Assembly: GCF_030167915.1 (NCBI RefSeq)
Contig: NZ_JARGNB010000005.1
Coordinates: 310,001-374,000 of the forward strand
Direction: 5' to 3'
Length of the DNA: 64,000 bases
DNA from: Aquabacterium humicola
GTDB lineage: Bacteria; Pseudomonadota; Gammaproteobacteria; Burkholderiales; Burkholderiaceae_C
Translations under genes and position numbers: made by a program
The notes under the pieces: generated by a model
The model's input: only the letters and a program-made list of their open reading frames with translations
What the model was told of the DNA's origin: nothing
Databases searched by the model: none
Shown: piece after piece, positions 63,127 to 64,000 of the stretch
Numbering within the stretch: the first letter of the stretch is position 1
Layout of the letters: every line of letters begins with the position of its first letter

Positions 63127-63522
63127 TCAGCCGACGTTGACCGCGATCTTGCGCGGCTGGGCGTGCGGCGCCTTCGGGATGCGCACGCGCAGCACGCCCT
63201 GGTTCAGCTCGGCGCTGACCTTGTCGGCATCGAGCTCCTTGCTCAACGCGAACCCGCGGCGGTAGCGGGACAGCTGCACCTCGGCATGGTGCGCTTCCAT
63301 GCCCTGGGGCACGGTCAGCGCCACCTCGGCCTCGATGGCCAGCGTGTCGCCTTCGACGCGCAGGTTCAGCTTGTCGCGCGGCACGCCCGGCAGGTCGGCG
63401 TACAGCGTGATGCCGGTCGAATCCTCGATCACGTCCACCGGCGGCCACAGCGCCAGGTCCTGGCGCGACGAATCGCGTTGCGCGACGCTGTTGTCAGCGG
63501 TCTTGGTCACGGCGTTGCTCAT
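63127..63522 (-). CDS. Hsp20/alpha-crystallin family small heat-shock protein (copy 2)
   Basis: 131 residues. The alpha-crystallin domain (PVDVIEDSTGITLYADLPGVPRDKLNLRVEGDTLAIEAE ... YRRGFALSKELDADKVSAELNQGVLRVRIPK) has a short N-terminus and ends RKIAVNVG. An AGGAG ribosome site 8 bases before ATG 63522 decides the start. It is separated by 75 bases from copy 1 and 17 from copy 3. The three copies differ clearly, so they are old paralogues rather than a recent duplication. Confidence 0.93.
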   Translation of the reverse strand: MSNAVTKTADNSVAQRDSSRQDLALWPPVDVIEDSTGITLYADLPGVPRDKLNLRVEGDTLAIEAEVALTVPQGMEAHHAEVQLSRYRRGFALSKELDADKVSAELNQGVLRVRIPKAPHAQPRKIAVNVG

Positions 63523-63539
63523 GGTCTTCGCTCCTGGAT

Positions 63540-63977
63540 TCATTGCACTTGGATGCGGCGCGGCTGCGCGGCGGCGCGGCGCTGGATGCTGATGTGCAGC
63601 ACGCCATCGGTGTACTTCGCGCTCACGGCGTTCGGGTCGATGTCGTCGGGCAGGCTGACGACGCGGCGGAAGCGGCCGTTGAAGCGCTCGTTGGCGTGCA
63701 CGGTCACCTTCTCGTCGCTCTTCGGCAGCGCTTCCTTGCGCTCGCCGGCCAGCGTCAGCACGCCGCGGTCGAGGTTGACGTCGATGCTCGCCGGGTCGAG
63801 CCCCGGCGCGAAGGCATAGACCTCGACGCTCTGCGGCGTGCCGCCGACGTTCAGCGCCGGGTAGCCGCCGCGGCCGACGCCGCGGATGCCGGGCGATTGG
63901 TCAAACACCTGCTGCATCTCGCGCTGCAGGCGGTCCATTTCTGCGAACAGGTCGCGCGGAAACAGGCTTCGATACAT
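63540..63977 (-). CDS. Hsp20/alpha-crystallin family small heat-shock protein (copy 3)
   Basis: 145 residues. The N-terminal MYRSLFPRDLFAEMDRLQREMQQVFD is the amphipathic helix common in class A bacterial Hsp20. The core is SVEVYAFAPGLDPASIDVNLDRGVLTLAGERK ... ERFNGRFRRVVSLPDDIDPNAVSAKYTDGVLHISIQR. The ribosome site AAGGA precedes the ATG. It is first in the trio; any heat-shock promoter or ROSE-type thermometer upstream would lie beyond the right edge of the window. Confidence 0.94.
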   Translation of the reverse strand: MYRSLFPRDLFAEMDRLQREMQQVFDQSPGIRGVGRGGYPALNVGGTPQSVEVYAFAPGLDPASIDVNLDRGVLTLAGERKEALPKSDEKVTVHANERFNGRFRRVVSLPDDIDPNAVSAKYTDGVLHISIQRRAAAQPRRIQVQ

Positions 63978-64000
63978 GGCGTGGTCCTTCGTCGGTTGGT

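Overview
The window is high-GC DNA with dense coding on both strands. Gene content and order point to a betaproteobacterium of the order Burkholderiales, in the Rubrivivax/Leptothrix/Methylibium neighbourhood; the genus is an inference. The markers are an intracellular polyhydroxybutyrate depolymerase, the order tyrB-like / uvrB / low-molecular-weight phosphatase / iscRSUA-hscBA-fdx, and a 14-gene nuo operon followed by DUF2818 and DUF1178 genes. I see no phage, insertion sequence, CRISPR array or rRNA. Nearly all of it is core chromosome, so the unusual signals are mostly regulatory.

Layout. 1-3552 (minus): a cobalamin riboswitch heads btuB, cobU and a truncated btuF-like gene, a B12 uptake and salvage operon that runs off the left edge. 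3587-5936 (minus): rnfB-like ferredoxin, EamA transporter and nth. 6000-7343: PHB depolymerase. 7508-8704: aromatic aminotransferase, divergent from uvrB (8860-10956) and a phosphatase gene. 11506-17173: two IscR boxes, then iscR, iscS, iscU, iscA, hscB, hscA and fdx, a complete Fe-S cluster assembly operon without iscX. 17228-17896: histidine phosphatase family protein. 18087-21281 (minus): nitrate ABC transporter nrtA-nrtB-nrtD behind a sigma-54 promoter and a two-hexaloop-hairpin plus terminator leader. 21375-22013: the ANTAR antiterminator gene nasT that should read that leader. 22056-25585: tsaD, an orphan periplasmic binding protein and an aminotransferase. 25581-30800: rpsO, pnp, a quinone oxidoreductase, tpiA and secG. 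31019-31103: tRNA-Leu(GAG). 31261-46815: nuoA to nuoN plus two small conserved genes. 46850-48660 (minus): FAD oxidoreductase and DUF2069 protein. 48694-55006: YihY-type membrane protein, HrpA helicase and an exported TonB-C-domain protein. 55040-61214 (minus): serB, sppA and mfd. 61291-62519: ispD-ispF. 62545-63977 (minus): three Hsp20 genes in tandem.

How parts work together. B12 uptake is switched by cobalamin through the leader RNA. Isc supplies Fe-S clusters to the many Fe-S proteins encoded nearby (Nth, RnfB-like, Fdx, NuoB/E/F/G/I), with IscR as the feedback sensor. Nitrate uptake looks doubly gated: nitrogen limitation through sigma-54 and nitrate through NasT antitermination.

The strongest find is the nrt leader (21101-21281). 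Both hairpins carry hexaloops with A at position 1 and G at position 4, followed by a 7-bp stem and a T tract just before the start codon. A second cross-cutting signal is a -10-like hexamer 6 to 10 bases before the start codon of eight genes, which suggests leaderless or nearly leaderless transcripts.
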